This document shows positions 24,652 to 33,780 of a stretch of 64,000 bases of DNA, in pieces (position 1 is the stretch's first letter; every line of letters begins with the position of its first letter). A program made the translations under genes and the position numbers. The stretch is taken from NCBI GenBank assembly GCA_023417935.1, contig JAEZDY010000018.1, positions 62,001 through 126,000 on the forward strand, read 5' to 3'. The notes under the pieces were generated by a model, which ran no database searches, was not told the origin of the DNA, and worked only from the letters and a program-made list of their open reading frames with translations. The stretch comes from Bacteroidota bacterium (GTDB taxonomy: Bacteria; Bacteroidota; Bacteroidia; Bacteroidales; Lentimicrobiaceae).

Positions 24652-26142
24652 ATGGTTAATAGACTTTTTTTGGCATTTTTTCTTTTACTATCCCAAATTT
24701 CAATGGCACAAGGCACGCACGAATGCAGTTGTTCCGAAATAGGGATTGATACGCTTTGGGCGAAAGAGAATAATATAAACTGTTTTAAATTTCCTGTCAA
24801 TCTGATATATAATGATGCCACTAAAGGAAACAAAAACATTGCAGCAATCAGAGCAGGGAAAACCGAAAAATCAAACCTGAAACCACTACTCTACTTACAC
24901 GGCGGTCCCGGTATCTCAACGCTCGATAATGTGCAACGCTACCTCGACAGCAAGAATTGGAAACAATTGAGAAAAAAGCACGATATTATTATGATGGACT
25001 ACAGTGGAACGGGTTTTTCAGAACCATATCTGTGTGAAAATATATTAGATTCAATAAAGAAAATTGAAAAATCAACCCTTTCGGGCATTGAGAAAAAGGA
25101 AAAGAAAATCCAGCTCACAATGGACTGCCGGGATTCTCTTGAACATAACAATGTTGACATCAACACCTTTACATCATTTCAAATTGCGGCTGATGCCGAT
25201 GCTGTACGAAAACACCTGAATATAGATAAATGGCAGATTTATGGAATTTCATACGGTACATTGGTTGCGCTTTTGTCGGCCCGGCACTTTCCCGAAAACA
25301 TTGAATGCATTGTTCTTGACTCGCCCCTACCTCCTAATGCACCTTATTTTGACTTTGTATCAACAATGAATGAAACGTTGAAACATATGCAAGGCAAAGT
25401 TTCTGCAGAGCCAACCACTGCAACCCATTTCCCGGATATCATTTCTGATTTTACCACGACATCCGACAGACTTAACAACCAACCCGTTAAAATTCAGGGT
25501 TATGATTTTACGGGCGACGACTTTGCATGGGCGATGTTAATGACTTTTTATCAAACAAAAACCGTGAAACTTATACCGCTCGCACTAAAGGAGTTTGCAA
25601 GCGGAAACGATTCATTACTCCTGAAATGGCTTAGCGTATTACATTCAGAAAACCAATATGGTAAACCAAATGACTTCCAAAATAAAGCTATAACTTGTTA
25701 TGAGTGCAAACCGAAAAATTATCATGAAACTCCGCAAGCATTGGAAAGAAAATATCCTCATCTTAAGTCCTTGTCAGGTAAGGATTATATGGAAATATGC
25801 CAAATTTTCCGACCTGAACACCCTAATGAATCCTTTCACAAGCCTGTAGAGAGCAATATTCCTATTTTGGTGATGTCAGGAGAATATGATCCCGGAACAC
25901 CAACTTCCTTCGCGCTTGCAACTGTTGAAAAACTATCGAACGCAACTTTAGTTATTGTTCCCAATGCATCACATGCGGCAATGCATTACAACGAATGTAC
26001 TTTCATGTTAGTAGAAAATTTTCTCGAAAATCCCGGTAAATCAAAGGACACTAAATGCATTAACGAAACAGAGAAAATTAAATTTGCAACCTCCGATTTA
26101 AGTGGTGAATTGGATAAAATAGCACCAAACGCCAAACGCTAA
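24652..26142 (+). CDS. Exported alpha/beta-hydrolase (peptidase S33 / TAP-like)
   Basis: 496-residue hydrolase resembling secreted prolyl/tripeptidyl aminopeptidases. The signal peptide is MVNRLFLAFFLLLSQISMAQ. The oxyanion motif HGGPG starts at H83, the nucleophile elbow is GISYGT with S200, the acid is D413 (GEYDPGTP) and the base H441 (ASHAAMH). An insertion between about 120 and 190 forms the cap. I use ATG 24652 because the 14-codon extension upstream lacks signal character and the signal peptide then begins properly. It is monocistronic. Confidence 0.85.
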   Translation: MVNRLFLAFFLLLSQISMAQGTHECSCSEIGIDTLWAKENNINCFKFPVNLIYNDATKGNKNIAAIRAGKTEKSNLKPLLYLHGGPGISTLDNVQRYLDSKNWKQLRKKHDIIMMDYSGTGFSEPYLCENILDSIKKIEKSTLSGIEKKEKKIQLTMDCRDSLEHNNVDINTFTSFQIAADADAVRKHLNIDKWQIYGISYGTLVALLSARHFPENIECIVLDSPLPPNAPYFDFVSTMNETLKHMQGKVSAEPTTATHFPDIISDFTTTSDRLNNQPVKIQGYDFTGDDFAWAMLMTFYQTKTVKLIPLALKEFASGNDSLLLKWLSVLHSENQYGKPNDFQNKAITCYECKPKNYHETPQALERKYPHLKSLSGKDYMEICQIFRPEHPNESFHKPVESNIPILVMSGEYDPGTPTSFALATVEKLSNATLVIVPNASHAAMHYNECTFMLVENFLENPGKSKDTKCINETEKIKFATSDLSGELDKIAPNAKR

Positions 26143-26146
26143 ACAC

Positions 26147-26290
26147 AATATTAACGGTCAATTAATTGATCAGAAGTATATTGACTCAAAGCAGGAACGT
26201 ATAATTTTAGATGTTAAATCTTATTCTCCCGGCATGTACTTTTACGAATATAATGGACTATCGAAACAATTTATTGTGAGCCAGAATTAA
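26147..26290 (+). pseudogene. T9SS sorting-domain tail fragment
   Basis: NINGQLIDQKYIDS ... LDVKSYSPGMYFYEYNGLSK ... FIVSQN then stop: the last two-thirds of a T9SS type A sorting domain without cargo, directly behind the hydrolase gene. It joins an unrelated antiparallel gene fragment at 26291. Confidence 0.7.
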
Positions 26291-26693
26291 TTGATTAAAA
26301 GCATCATTCCACCCATTGGGACTGAACATTTCACCTGAGCCGTTTTTTGCATACCAGGTTGGGGTACTCATCCATTCATGGTCCCATGAGGTATGGTTGG
26401 CAACCCAGTCGAGGATAACCGACATACCGCGCTCATGGGCACCGTCAATCTTTAATGGAATCGAGCCGTGTAATAACTCCCTTAAAATTGCGGGTATTGC
26501 TGAATGCGCGCATGTTTACCTGGTAAATAACTACATCGCGTGTATCGGGGACACCCTGGAAAGGGGTGCCGTATTGTGCAGGATCAGGATTGGGGTTAAT
26601 GATGATGTTGTTGTCGGGTCCCTCCTGTTTCTCACAGGCGGTAGACACCAGCAGCATTGATACAAGTACAATTAGTGATATAGCCGTCTTCAT
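26291..26693 (-). pseudogene. Broken GH13 alpha-amylase lipoprotein
   Basis: The minus strand starts with a lipoprotein signal (MKTAISLIVLVSMLLVSTAC) and VVIYQVNMRAFSNTRNFKG...RLDSIK, the start of a GH13 barrel. It then shifts frame and jumps to DGAHERGMSVILDWVANHTS and WDHEWM...NGWNDAF. About 60 residues between these blocks are missing, and all sequence after the DWVANHTS region is lost. The gene is clearly inactive. Confidence 0.8.
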
Positions 26694-26820
26694 AGGAGTG
26701 ATTGTCAGTAGTTTGAGGCGCAAAGATAACGAAATGTTCAGTCACCTCACCCCGGCCCTCTCCTTGCTTCCATTTCGCTACGCTGCACTCAGCACAGGCA
26801 AAGTTTTTCAATTGCCATAC

Positions 26821-27053
26821 CATCGTTTTCAGACGCCAGCATGGCGTCTCTACATTTGCTGCCCCTAATCCCTATATTTTAACAATCCTGGAAACAGAAA
26901 AATGATTATCAATGTATAGCTTGAGCAGATAAACCCAGCAGGACGTAGCCCTCACCCCCGGCCCCTCTCCCAGAGGTAGAGGGGAGGAGCGAATTACATG
27001 TTCAAAGTTTCAACCAACCGCGCCGTTAGGTGCGGAAGATCGGTAGAAACAGA
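26821..27053 (+). repeat. 233-bp interspersed repeat, copy 1
   Basis: It runs from CATCGTTTTCAGACGCCAGC (hairpin AGACGCCA-GCA-TGGCGTCT) through CCCCTCTCCCAGAGG to GTGCGGAAGATCGGTAGAAA. It differs from copy 2 (31123-31354) at only a few positions, including one single-base indel. Confidence 0.85.
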
Positions 27054-27160
27054 TTATGGTTTGGAAGCTGGCAGGGATTATGCATTTTTGATGGAGAAAA
27101 ATTCGTGAATGCTAAACACAAAGAGTCCTGGACGAAATAAGGTAGAGGGGAGTAGGGAAT

Positions 27161-27210
27161 TTCCTAAAAGATTATATTTTTGAATACTTTTAGGAATTTG
27201 TTTATCTTTA
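27161..27210 (+). promoter_or_regulatory. Operator and promoter of a truncated ATPase gene
   Basis: TTCCTAAAAG (27161-27170) and CTTTTAGGAA (27187-27196) form an inverted repeat over a promoter with TTTTTG at about 27176 and TATCTTTA at 27203-27210. The start codon of the ATPase remnant follows at 27215. Confidence 0.55.
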
Positions 27211-27214
27211 CCCT

Positions 27215-27310
27215 ATGAAAATAATAGAACGTAAACGGTACCTGCATACACTTAGTGTTCTTAAAGACAAGAATTTAGTTAATAGGACAAGGCTAAAGGC
27301 TAAGGGCTAA
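27215..27310 (+). pseudogene. N-terminal stub of an AAA ATPase
   Basis: MKIIERKRYLHTLSVLKDKN matches the usual beginning of AAA_14/DUF4143 ATPases just before the Walker A region, but the frame then runs into TAAAGGCTA word repeats and stops. Promoter and operator-like palindrome are intact upstream. Confidence 0.6.
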
Positions 27311-27425
27311 AGGCTAAAGTATAAAGTGCAAAAACCTTAAACGCTAAACGCTAAACGCTAAACTAACGCTGAACGCTGAACGCTGAACAGATTAAGCTGA
27401 GAGCTGAGAACTGAGAGCTGATAGC
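27288..27425. repeat. AGGCTAAAGG / AACGCTAAACGCT / GCTGAACGCTG word arrays
   Basis: Tandem 7-9 nt words fill the spacer up to the BspA-like gene end. They are reverse complements of the TAGCC and GTTTAGCG words found elsewhere on the plus strand. No gene is seen between 27310 and 27478. Confidence 0.7.
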
Positions 27426-27478
27426 CAAACTCAGAAACCAGAATTTTTAACAATCCCTCGCCAGGTGGATATTCCCAA

Positions 27479-29674
27479 CTACCGCTTCACCACCTTTCCC
27501 CGCATTTTCGTTCCATTGGCTGTTACTTCAACGAAGTAAAGCCCATTGGGTAAGCCGGTGAGATCTATTGAGTTACCGTGGGTAACCAGCTCCCTTACAG
27601 GCTGGCTCAGGTGGTTGTATATTTTTATCTGCCGCTCGCCCGGGGTGTTTATGTTGATGATCAGTGTGGAGCTGACCGGATTGGGATAGAGTACCATGTG
27701 TTGAACAACCAGGTCATTGATACCTACAGGGCACTCTTCGCCCCAGTGGGGTGTGAATTCCGGCAAAAGGGGTGAGTTAAACGAAAAATTCGCAGGGGTA
27801 GAGGTAATTTGTTCCACGCACCATTTTGAAATGTCCTGATTAAACAAGACTGCATTAGAGAACATCCGCGGCATTGCCAGTACATGACTTACATCCCAGT
27901 TGCCGATATTCTGGTTGAACCTGCTTTCCTGGAACATGTAACTCATGTCGGTAACACTGCTAACATTCCAGCTTCCTATATCCTGATTGAAGATTGATTC
28001 TCTGAACATGCCCGACATATCAGTTACATTGCCCACATCCCAGCTACTGATGTCCTGGTTAAAGATGGTACCACGGAACATGTTGTTCATATTGGTAACA
28101 CTGCTCACATCCCAATCGCCGATATCCCGGTAAAAATACTCTGCTTCCCAAAACATAAAGTTCATGTCGGTAACGTTACTCACATCCCATTCCCCTATTT
28201 CGTTATTGAAAAGTGAGGACGAAAACATGCTGCTCATATTAATCACACTGCTTACATCCCAGCCGTTGAGGCTCTGGTTGTAGTGCGTGGTTGAGAACAT
28301 ACCCTCCATATTGGTTACATTGCTCACATCCCAGGCTTCAATATTCATATTGAAATCGGAATTCAGAAACATGTAACTCATATCTGTTACATTGCTCACG
28401 TCCCAGTCGCTTATGTCCTGGTTGAAGTTGTTGGCACCATAAAACATGTACGCCATATTGGTTACATTGCTCACATTCCAGTTTCCGATATCCTGATTGA
28501 AATTGATATCATGGGCGAACATATCATGCATATCAGTAACGTTGCTCACATCCCAGCTTCCCAGATCCTGGTTAAAATACGCAGCACCGACAAACATCTC
28601 ACTCATATCGGTAACATTGCTAACGTTCCAGTCTCCGATGTACTGATCAAAATCCAGGGCACCCGCGAACATCGCCTTCATGTTTGTCACATTACCCGCA
28701 TCCCAGTTACCTATGGGCTGGTTAAACACATCGGCACCCCTGAACATATAGTTCATATCGGTTACATTCGATACATTCCAGTTCCCGATATCCTGATTGA
28801 ATTCAGGCGCATTCTCAAACATGCCGGTCATTAGGGTTACATTGCCCACATCCCAGTTACCGAGGGCCTGGTTATAAAAGCGGGCATAGCTGAACATATA
28901 ACTCATGTTGGTAACATTGCTCACATTCCAGTTTTCGATATTTTGATTGAACTGAACATTGCCTTCAAACATATGGCTCATGTCGGTAACATTGCCCACA
29001 TTCCAGTTTGCTATATTCTTGTAAAAATCCGAACCTGCAAACATATAACTCATATCGGTTACATTGCTCAAATCCCACGCTGAAATATCCATATTAAACG
29101 CCGAGTTTCTAAACATGCCGCTCATATTGGTCACATTGCTCACATTCCAGGTGCCAATCTGGACCCAGTTAAAGGGGGTTTCCTCAAACATGCGACTCAT
29201 ATCGGTTACGTTGCTTACATTCCAGTTTGCAATATTCTTATTGAAAGGCGTGTTTGAGAACATCCCGCTCATGCTGGTAACATTCGATACATTCCAATTG
29301 GCTATATTCTGGTTAAAATCTGAACCTGTAAACATTTCACTCATATCTGTTACATTGCTCACATTCCAATTGCCAAGCTCACCATGAAAACTTGTATTGG
29401 CGAACATGCGACTCATATCAGTTACATTGCTCACATCCCAGCTGCTTAAATTGCCGCTGAACTGCTCCCTGTTGTAGAAGGCCTCACTCATATCGGTTAC
29501 ATTGCTCACATCCCAGAACATCATATCACCATATTCACATGAGGGACAAAAGCCGGCCCATGGGTTAATACTCAGGCAGGTATCGATGGCATGCCTGAAG
29601 TTTTCGTTTGTAATAGGCGTTTGTGAAAAGCCTCTCAGTGAAGCCAGCAGCAACAGTGTAAAGAAGAATCTCAT
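27479..29674 (-). CDS. BspA-like (DUF285) repeat surface protein with T9SS sorting domain
   Basis: 731-residue secreted protein. A signal peptide (MRFFFTLLLLASLRGFSQ) is followed by 23 tandem units of about 24-25 residues with the core W-(N/D)-V-S-N-V-T-x-M-x-x-M-F, typical of DUF285/BspA-like repeats used in adhesion. The C terminus is a T9SS type A sorting domain (LYPNPVSSTLIININ ... GLPNGLYFVEVTANGTK). It is likely anchored on the cell surface. The repeats are well preserved at DNA level, so unit number could vary by recombination. Confidence 0.88.
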   Translation of the reverse strand: MRFFFTLLLLASLRGFSQTPITNENFRHAIDTCLSINPWAGFCPSCEYGDMMFWDVSNVTDMSEAFYNREQFSGNLSSWDVSNVTDMSRMFANTSFHGELGNWNVSNVTDMSEMFTGSDFNQNIANWNVSNVTSMSGMFSNTPFNKNIANWNVSNVTDMSRMFEETPFNWVQIGTWNVSNVTNMSGMFRNSAFNMDISAWDLSNVTDMSYMFAGSDFYKNIANWNVGNVTDMSHMFEGNVQFNQNIENWNVSNVTNMSYMFSYARFYNQALGNWDVGNVTLMTGMFENAPEFNQDIGNWNVSNVTDMNYMFRGADVFNQPIGNWDAGNVTNMKAMFAGALDFDQYIGDWNVSNVTDMSEMFVGAAYFNQDLGSWDVSNVTDMHDMFAHDINFNQDIGNWNVSNVTNMAYMFYGANNFNQDISDWDVSNVTDMSYMFLNSDFNMNIEAWDVSNVTNMEGMFSTTHYNQSLNGWDVSSVINMSSMFSSSLFNNEIGEWDVSNVTDMNFMFWEAEYFYRDIGDWDVSSVTNMNNMFRGTIFNQDISSWDVGNVTDMSGMFRESIFNQDIGSWNVSSVTDMSYMFQESRFNQNIGNWDVSHVLAMPRMFSNAVLFNQDISKWCVEQITSTPANFSFNSPLLPEFTPHWGEECPVGINDLVVQHMVLYPNPVSSTLIININTPGERQIKIYNHLSQPVRELVTHGNSIDLTGLPNGLYFVEVTANGTKMRGKVVKR

Positions 29675-29779
29675 GATGTTTGGGATGAAGTGTTGGTTGT
29701 TGATTTGTTGAAGCGATAAAGGTATTTAATTCGCTTTGATTTGACAAGAAAATAATACTGGAGGGATGCTGCCGTTCCA

Positions 29780-29838
29780 TGAGATTCCTCCCGAAAAGGT
29801 CGGAATGACGGTGGTACCATGGGTTCTAGGGGGGATAA
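29780..29838 (+). repeat. Left half copy (F) of the interspersed element
   Basis: TGAGATTCCTCCCGAAAAGG through ACCATGGGTTCTAGGGGG matches the left half of copy B. The right arm is absent; TAAAGGCTAA and AAACGCTAAA words and the CCCCTCGAT hairpin word follow to about 29950. No gene in the 345-nt spacer. Confidence 0.7.
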
Positions 29839-30019
29839 GGCTAAAGGCTAACCCCTCGATAAAAACTCGGGGACCGAGGCTAAAGGCTAAGGGCTAAAAG
29901 CTAAAGTATAAAGTGCAAAAAACTTAAACGCTAAACGCTAAACGCTATACAACAATCCCTCGCCAAGTGGATATTATTATCCAGGTGGTTAAGTTGTAGT
30001 AAATGTCGCCGCCGCGCCG

Positions 30020-30544
30020 TTAAAATTTAAATGAAACCCCGGCATTGAGCTGGAATTCGGTACTAGTTACTTCTGTGTACACACCAAAACGAGGTATAAA
30101 GAAATAGCGGATTCCTAAATAAAGCTCGGAATAGAGTCCCTCATAGTGACCCTCAACCGTCTTACTCTCAGGTTGAAAACCATCAAAGTGATAGCCCATT
30201 CTGTAACCAATGTAAGTATCGAGCTTATCGATTAATGAAAGATGAACATTAAAAGGAACTGCTAACCCAAATGTTCCATAATTTTCATTAAAACCAGTCT
30301 GGTGCCTGAAATACGTAGTATGCAGACCTGTTGATATTGCAACTGCTTTTGTTTGAACAGCTACGTAATTCACTGACAAATGAAAAGGAGTACCTTCCCA
30401 TATGTCAGGGCTGATATCAATACCCGGGTAGATCTTAGTCACCTGTACATCGGCATTGAGCAAGAAATCACCCTTTGAATAGTTTTGAGCATTCAATGAA
30501 AGGCCAGTAACCATCAGCACCAGTATGATTAAATTCTTTGTCAT
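30020..30544 (-). CDS. Outer-membrane beta-barrel protein
   Basis: 174 residues with a signal peptide (MTKNLIILVLMVTGLSLNAQ). Alternating amphipathic strands follow, ending in a terminal FQLNAGVSFKF strand with C-terminal Phe, as expected for an outer-membrane barrel recognised by the BAM machinery. The function is unknown. A short fragment of a close paralogue survives at 24496-24550. Confidence 0.7.
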   Translation of the reverse strand: MTKNLIILVLMVTGLSLNAQNYSKGDFLLNADVQVTKIYPGIDISPDIWEGTPFHLSVNYVAVQTKAVAISTGLHTTYFRHQTGFNENYGTFGLAVPFNVHLSLIDKLDTYIGYRMGYHFDGFQPESKTVEGHYEGLYSELYLGIRYFFIPRFGVYTEVTSTEFQLNAGVSFKF

Positions 30545-30686
30545 GTTTGATTGGGTTAGGATTCATAGCAATAACGAAATCATGTTTAACGTAATTAACT
30601 AACAGGAATACATTTTATTGTGCTTGTTCAATATTGTTAAGGTTGTTCAAGCATCATTGTCACCTCACCCCGGCCCTCTCCTCCAC

Positions 30687-30780
30687 AAGGCTAAAGGCTA
30701 AAGGCTAAACCCGGGGACCACGTCAAACGCTAAACGCTAAACGCTTCTCCCCTAACCACTACACCACTAACCCCTACCAC
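30687..30780. repeat. TAAAGGC and AAACGCT word repeats
   Basis: AAGGCTAAAGGCTAAAGG and AAACGCTAAACGCT tandem words occur in the spacer after the outer-membrane gene. No gene is seen up to the repeat element at 30936. Confidence 0.55.
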
Positions 30781-30935
30781 TCAATTCAGCTGATTGCGTT
30801 TCTCATGAAATCAAGTGGAATCATGATAAACGCCCTAACCCACCAAAAATGTGGACCAATGCATACCCCGACAGTACGTTTACAGTAATTAATCCTGATA
30901 ATTATTTGGAGTGGATTTTGAGATAGTTCACTAAC

Positions 30936-31104
30936 CGATTCCTCCCGAAAAGGTCGGAATGACGGTGGTACCATGGGTTCTAGGGGGGAATTGGAATAAG
31001 AGAAGTGCGGCAATGCCGCACTTCTCTTATTCCAATTCCCTACATCAACAATCTGCAACGTCATTCCGAACTCCGCGTTTTTTAGCGGAGTGAGGAATCT
31101 CATT
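30936..31104. repeat. Nested-palindrome interspersed element, copy B
   Basis: The outer arms match copy A. The inner inverted repeat has perfect 27-nt arms at 30986-31012 and 31014-31040 around a single A, with the same GCGGCAATGCCGC centre. The remaining inner-arm sequence differs from copy A but is still perfectly self-complementary. Confidence 0.85.
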
Positions 31105-31122
31105 GACTGGGAATTACCTATC

Positions 31123-31354
31123 CATCGTTTTCAGACGCCAGCATGGCGTCTCTACATTTGCTGCCCCTAATCCCTATATTTTAACAATCCTGGCAACAGA
31201 AAATGATTATCAATGTAAAGCTTGAGCAGATAAACCCAGCAGGACGTAGCCCTCACCCCCGGCCCCTCTCCCAGAGGTAGTGGGGAGGAGCGAATTACAT
31301 GTTCAAAGTTTCAACCAACCGCGCCGTTAGGTGCGGAAGATCGGTAGAAACAGA
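31123..31354 (+). repeat. 233-bp interspersed repeat, copy 2
   Basis: Near-identical to 26821-27053, starting with the AGACGCCA hairpin and ending in GATCGGTAGAAACAGA. It is followed by a CCCTGAAGGGGCGGAATATG and GGGTGAAACCCATCG hairpin word. Confidence 0.85.
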
Positions 31355-31424
31355 CGAGCCCCCGCATCAAAACTTAGCCCTGAAGGGGCGGAATATGTTA
31401 GCGATGGGTGAAACCCATCGTATG

Positions 31425-31586
31425 GTTGATTTTAAATATATGCTTTGGAGATTGCTTTCTTTTGTCCCCTTACTTCTATTCTGGATAATGATATATGTTA
31501 AAATGAGGAAACTGACCTCATTGATTTTAGTACATTGGTTCATGGACACATTTGCAATTCTTTCAATAATAGTGGGTACCAAATAA
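31425..31586 (+). pseudogene. C-terminal fragment of a membrane protein (CPBP-protease-like)
   Basis: Encodes FKYMLWRLLSFVPLLLFW ... MRKLTSLILVHWFMDTF ... SIIVGTK then stop. H-W-x-x-D within a hydrophobic segment near the C terminus resembles CPBP intramembrane proteases. The upstream two-thirds is missing and replaced by repeat. Confidence 0.55.
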
Positions 31587-31822
31587 AGTTGCTGTATGAC
31601 GAGGACTATAATGTGGGAATCACACCAGCAGCCTCAAAAAGACCGCCAGTGTGAAGTATATATAGAGTTGCAATTACAGCCAATATCACATCAGCTGCAG
31701 CAATCTAATCAAGATGTCAAGGAACAAAAATGTGCGCTTCGCGCGTTCAAAGCTTCGCGTTCAATATAGTTCAAAGCCTACGGCGTTCAAAAGTTGTTTC
31801 TGAACGCTCTATGCCCTATGCC

Positions 31823-32293
31823 CTATGCCAATCGCCCTGCACCTCGCGCCATGCGCCAAGCAATCATTACCACCACCAGGCCAATAAACACCCTCCCCAA
31901 ATAAACCTGCACTTGCTGCCAGCTTGTTAATCTAAATTCAATTCTGGTTTTCACTTCTTGTACCTGAGCTTCTTTGATAGAAGTCTTCAGGGCACCTTTT
32001 ACAGTGGAAGGCACAACCGTATCTTTCTGCACTAACCGATGATTTAATTTACCGCCAACTACCCAGGCATAAGATAAAGCCAGGGGGGTATTCAACTTGC
32101 TAACCTCCCCTTCAACCACCGGCACCGATTGAAAAACCGTATCACCCGGTATCTCAATGTAAATAGTAGTGTCCCTGATCACCGTTACCGTATTAACCGT
32201 TGTATTTACACCTGCAGGGAATTTCCGGTCACACATCTTCCTGGTTGCGCAGGAGGTTAAAAAAGTGAGTATTATTAGGATGTAGAGTTTCAT
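31823..32293 (-). CDS. Lipoprotein with C-terminal membrane segment, possible one-piece spanin
   Basis: 156 residues. The signal MKLYILIILTFLTSCATRK carries lipobox LTSC (lipidated Cys15), and there is a second membrane segment near the C terminus (VYLGRVFIGLVVVMIAW) followed by a short basic tail. The layout of outer-membrane lipid at one end and inner-membrane helix at the other, with a periplasmic middle, is that of phage unimolecular spanins, which fuse the two membranes at lysis. It lies 61 nt downstream of an M23 peptidase gene on the same strand, the order expected in a lysis cassette. Homology to a known spanin was not recognised. Confidence 0.5.
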   Translation of the reverse strand: MKLYILIILTFLTSCATRKMCDRKFPAGVNTTVNTVTVIRDTTIYIEIPGDTVFQSVPVVEGEVSKLNTPLALSYAWVVGGKLNHRLVQKDTVVPSTVKGALKTSIKEAQVQEVKTRIEFRLTSWQQVQVYLGRVFIGLVVVMIAWRMARGAGRLA

Positions 32294-32354
32294 TGTTGTT
32301 TGTTATTTGTTTAGCGTTTTGGGTTTAGCGTTAGTGGCGCCATCTCACAACTCA

Positions 32355-32762
32355 CTACTCACTACTCACTACTCCATTATAAAAGTCAAGCGTTGGATCC
32401 ACCCAAACCCCCAACTTCTTCACGGTAAAATGCAAATGCGGACCAGTGCTCCGTCCGGTATTACCCGATAAAGCAATCACCTGACCTTTGAGTACCGGCT
32501 GGTCTTTCTTCACCAGGCGTTTGCTTAGGTGGGCAAAGCCAAAACGTACGCCATCAAGATTTTCAATCGCCAAACACAATCCACCCTGCTCGTGACTCCA
32601 TACTTCTGTCACCATTCCATAATCAGGCGCCACCACAGGCGTGCCTACCTTACAGGCGATGTCGATGCCATTGTGAAAACTATCGCGACCCGTTATCGGA
32701 TGTTTCCGAAGGCCGAAAGGAGAGGTTATTTTACCGGGGACAGGAATCATAAAATTGTTCAT
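32355..32762 (-). CDS. M23 peptidoglycan endopeptidase, endolysin-like
   Basis: 135-residue single-domain LytM/M23 metallopeptidase. Zinc ligands are visible as HNGID (H and D) and HLHF, and the fold is complete from SPFGLRKHP to DPTLDFYNG. There is no signal peptide or wall-binding domain, so it would stay in the cytoplasm until released, as with holin-dependent phage endolysins. Neighbours upstream encode a small membrane protein and DUF6266, and downstream the possible spanin. It could cut peptide cross-links in the cell wall. Confidence 0.8.
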   Translation of the reverse strand: MNNFMIPVPGKITSPFGLRKHPITGRDSFHNGIDIACKVGTPVVAPDYGMVTEVWSHEQGGLCLAIENLDGVRFGFAHLSKRLVKKDQPVLKGQVIALSGNTGRSTGPHLHFTVKKLGVWVDPTLDFYNGVVSSE

Positions 32763-32819
32763 GGTTCTTGGTTCTTTGTTGAGGTTGTCAGTTATCAGTT
32801 TTCAGTTGTCAGGTTTTGA

Positions 32820-32897
32820 TTGTTCTGGGTTCTGGGTTCTGGGTTCAGCGTTCAGCGTTCAGCGTTCAGCGTTAGTTTAGCGTTTTGCGTTTAGCGT
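32820..32897. repeat. TTCTGGG and TTCAGCG/TTTAGCG word arrays
   Basis: Tandem GGTTCTGGGTTC, AGCGTTCAGCGTTCAGCG and GTTTAGCGTTTTGCG words lie between the M23 gene and the repeat at 32970. Confidence 0.65.
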
Positions 32898-32969
32898 TAA
32901 AAGTGGGCAATGCATATGAGTGTTTTTCTATAAACTTTAGCCTTTAGCCCTTAGCCTTTAGCCTTGTGA

Positions 32970-33330
32970 AACCTAAGGACCGGCCTACGTTGGGTAGGCG
33001 GACTCCCCCGAGTTTTTACCGAGGGGTTAAGAATTTTGAAGTTGCAGCCGTTAAAAAAAATCTCCGTGTTCTTTTGAATTATTTAGGACTGGCCTAGGAT
33101 ATGGAGGCGTTAAGAAATTTTGATGGAGAAGGCGTTAAGAAAATATCCGTGTTTGAGCCAAAGCAGAAAGACAGGCTTAGCAGGTTATATTATTCTATAG
33201 GGCCTCAATCAGATAGATCGTCTGGCGAGTTATATTTTTAGCCTTCTCCATCAAAATTTTAGCCGGAATATCCAAGCCTTGATTTTTCTTGGTACTTCTT
33301 TGTATCAAGACAAAGAAGTACAGAAAGGGA
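32970..33330. repeat. Long interspersed repeat (shared with 19026-19318)
   Basis: It contains GGTAGGCGGACTCCCC, the CCGAGTTTTTACCGAGGGG word, GAAGTTGCAGCCGTTAAAAA, and a second related block at 33090-33155 (GATGGAGAAGGCGTTAAG). It ends with the hairpin CTTTGTATCAAGACAAAG. No gene. Confidence 0.65.
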
Positions 33331-33364
33331 AAAACCGCGTTGCCCCGCTTGGCTAAGCGCGTAA

Positions 33365-33742
33365 TCACAATTTAAAGTTCAAATTAAACTGCCTGAGTTG
33401 CTCAGTAAGCTTCTCATTCTCAATCTTCGTTGCCCGAAGCTCCTTTTGAAGGCTCGCCATTTGAGCGCGTAGCGCGTTATTCTCGCGGGTGATTATGTTC
33501 ATCCGTTCGCGGGTACTCTTGTTTTCGCGGCGCAGTTGGTCGATATCTTCCTTCAGCCTGGCAGTGATGTCCTCACTCAGCTCACGCCATATCCGGGCGG
33601 CTTTTTCAATATTGTCAATTTCATTGGTCTCAACTTCAACTCCTGCCTTCTTCACCTCTGCCATGTATTTACGACGGGTGAGGAAAAAGGTGATCAAAGC
33701 GGAAACAAACGGTGGGAATACGGATATTAATATATCTTTCAT
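33365..33742 (-). CDS. Small membrane protein with long coiled coil
   Basis: 125 residues: one N-terminal membrane segment (ILISVFPPFVSALITFFLT), then about 100 charged residues with heptad character (DIDQLRRENKSTRERMNIIT, NALRAQMASLQKELRATK). In the context of an M23 endolysin-like gene and a possible spanin it could be a holin or holin regulator, but the family was not recognised. I start at ATG 33742. The frame continues upstream to 33865 only through CACTACT and CATAGAGC word repeats. Confidence 0.55.
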   Translation of the reverse strand: MKDILISVFPPFVSALITFFLTRRKYMAEVKKAGVEVETNEIDNIEKAARIWRELSEDITARLKEDIDQLRRENKSTRERMNIITRENNALRAQMASLQKELRATKIENEKLTEQLRQFNLNFKL

Positions 33743-33780
33743 GATGTTGTTTGTTTTTGGTTCTTGGTTCTTTGTTGAAT

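Noticed and set aside
27780..29500. Regular repeats looking at first like a CRISPR array
   Set aside because: The units are about 72-75 bp, in frame, and encode WNVSNVT-type DUF285 repeats without unique spacers.
31299..31424. N-terminal extension of the CPBP-like fragment as a real gene start
   Set aside because: These codons translate the 233-bp repeat and a GGGTGAAACCC hairpin word, not protein sequence.
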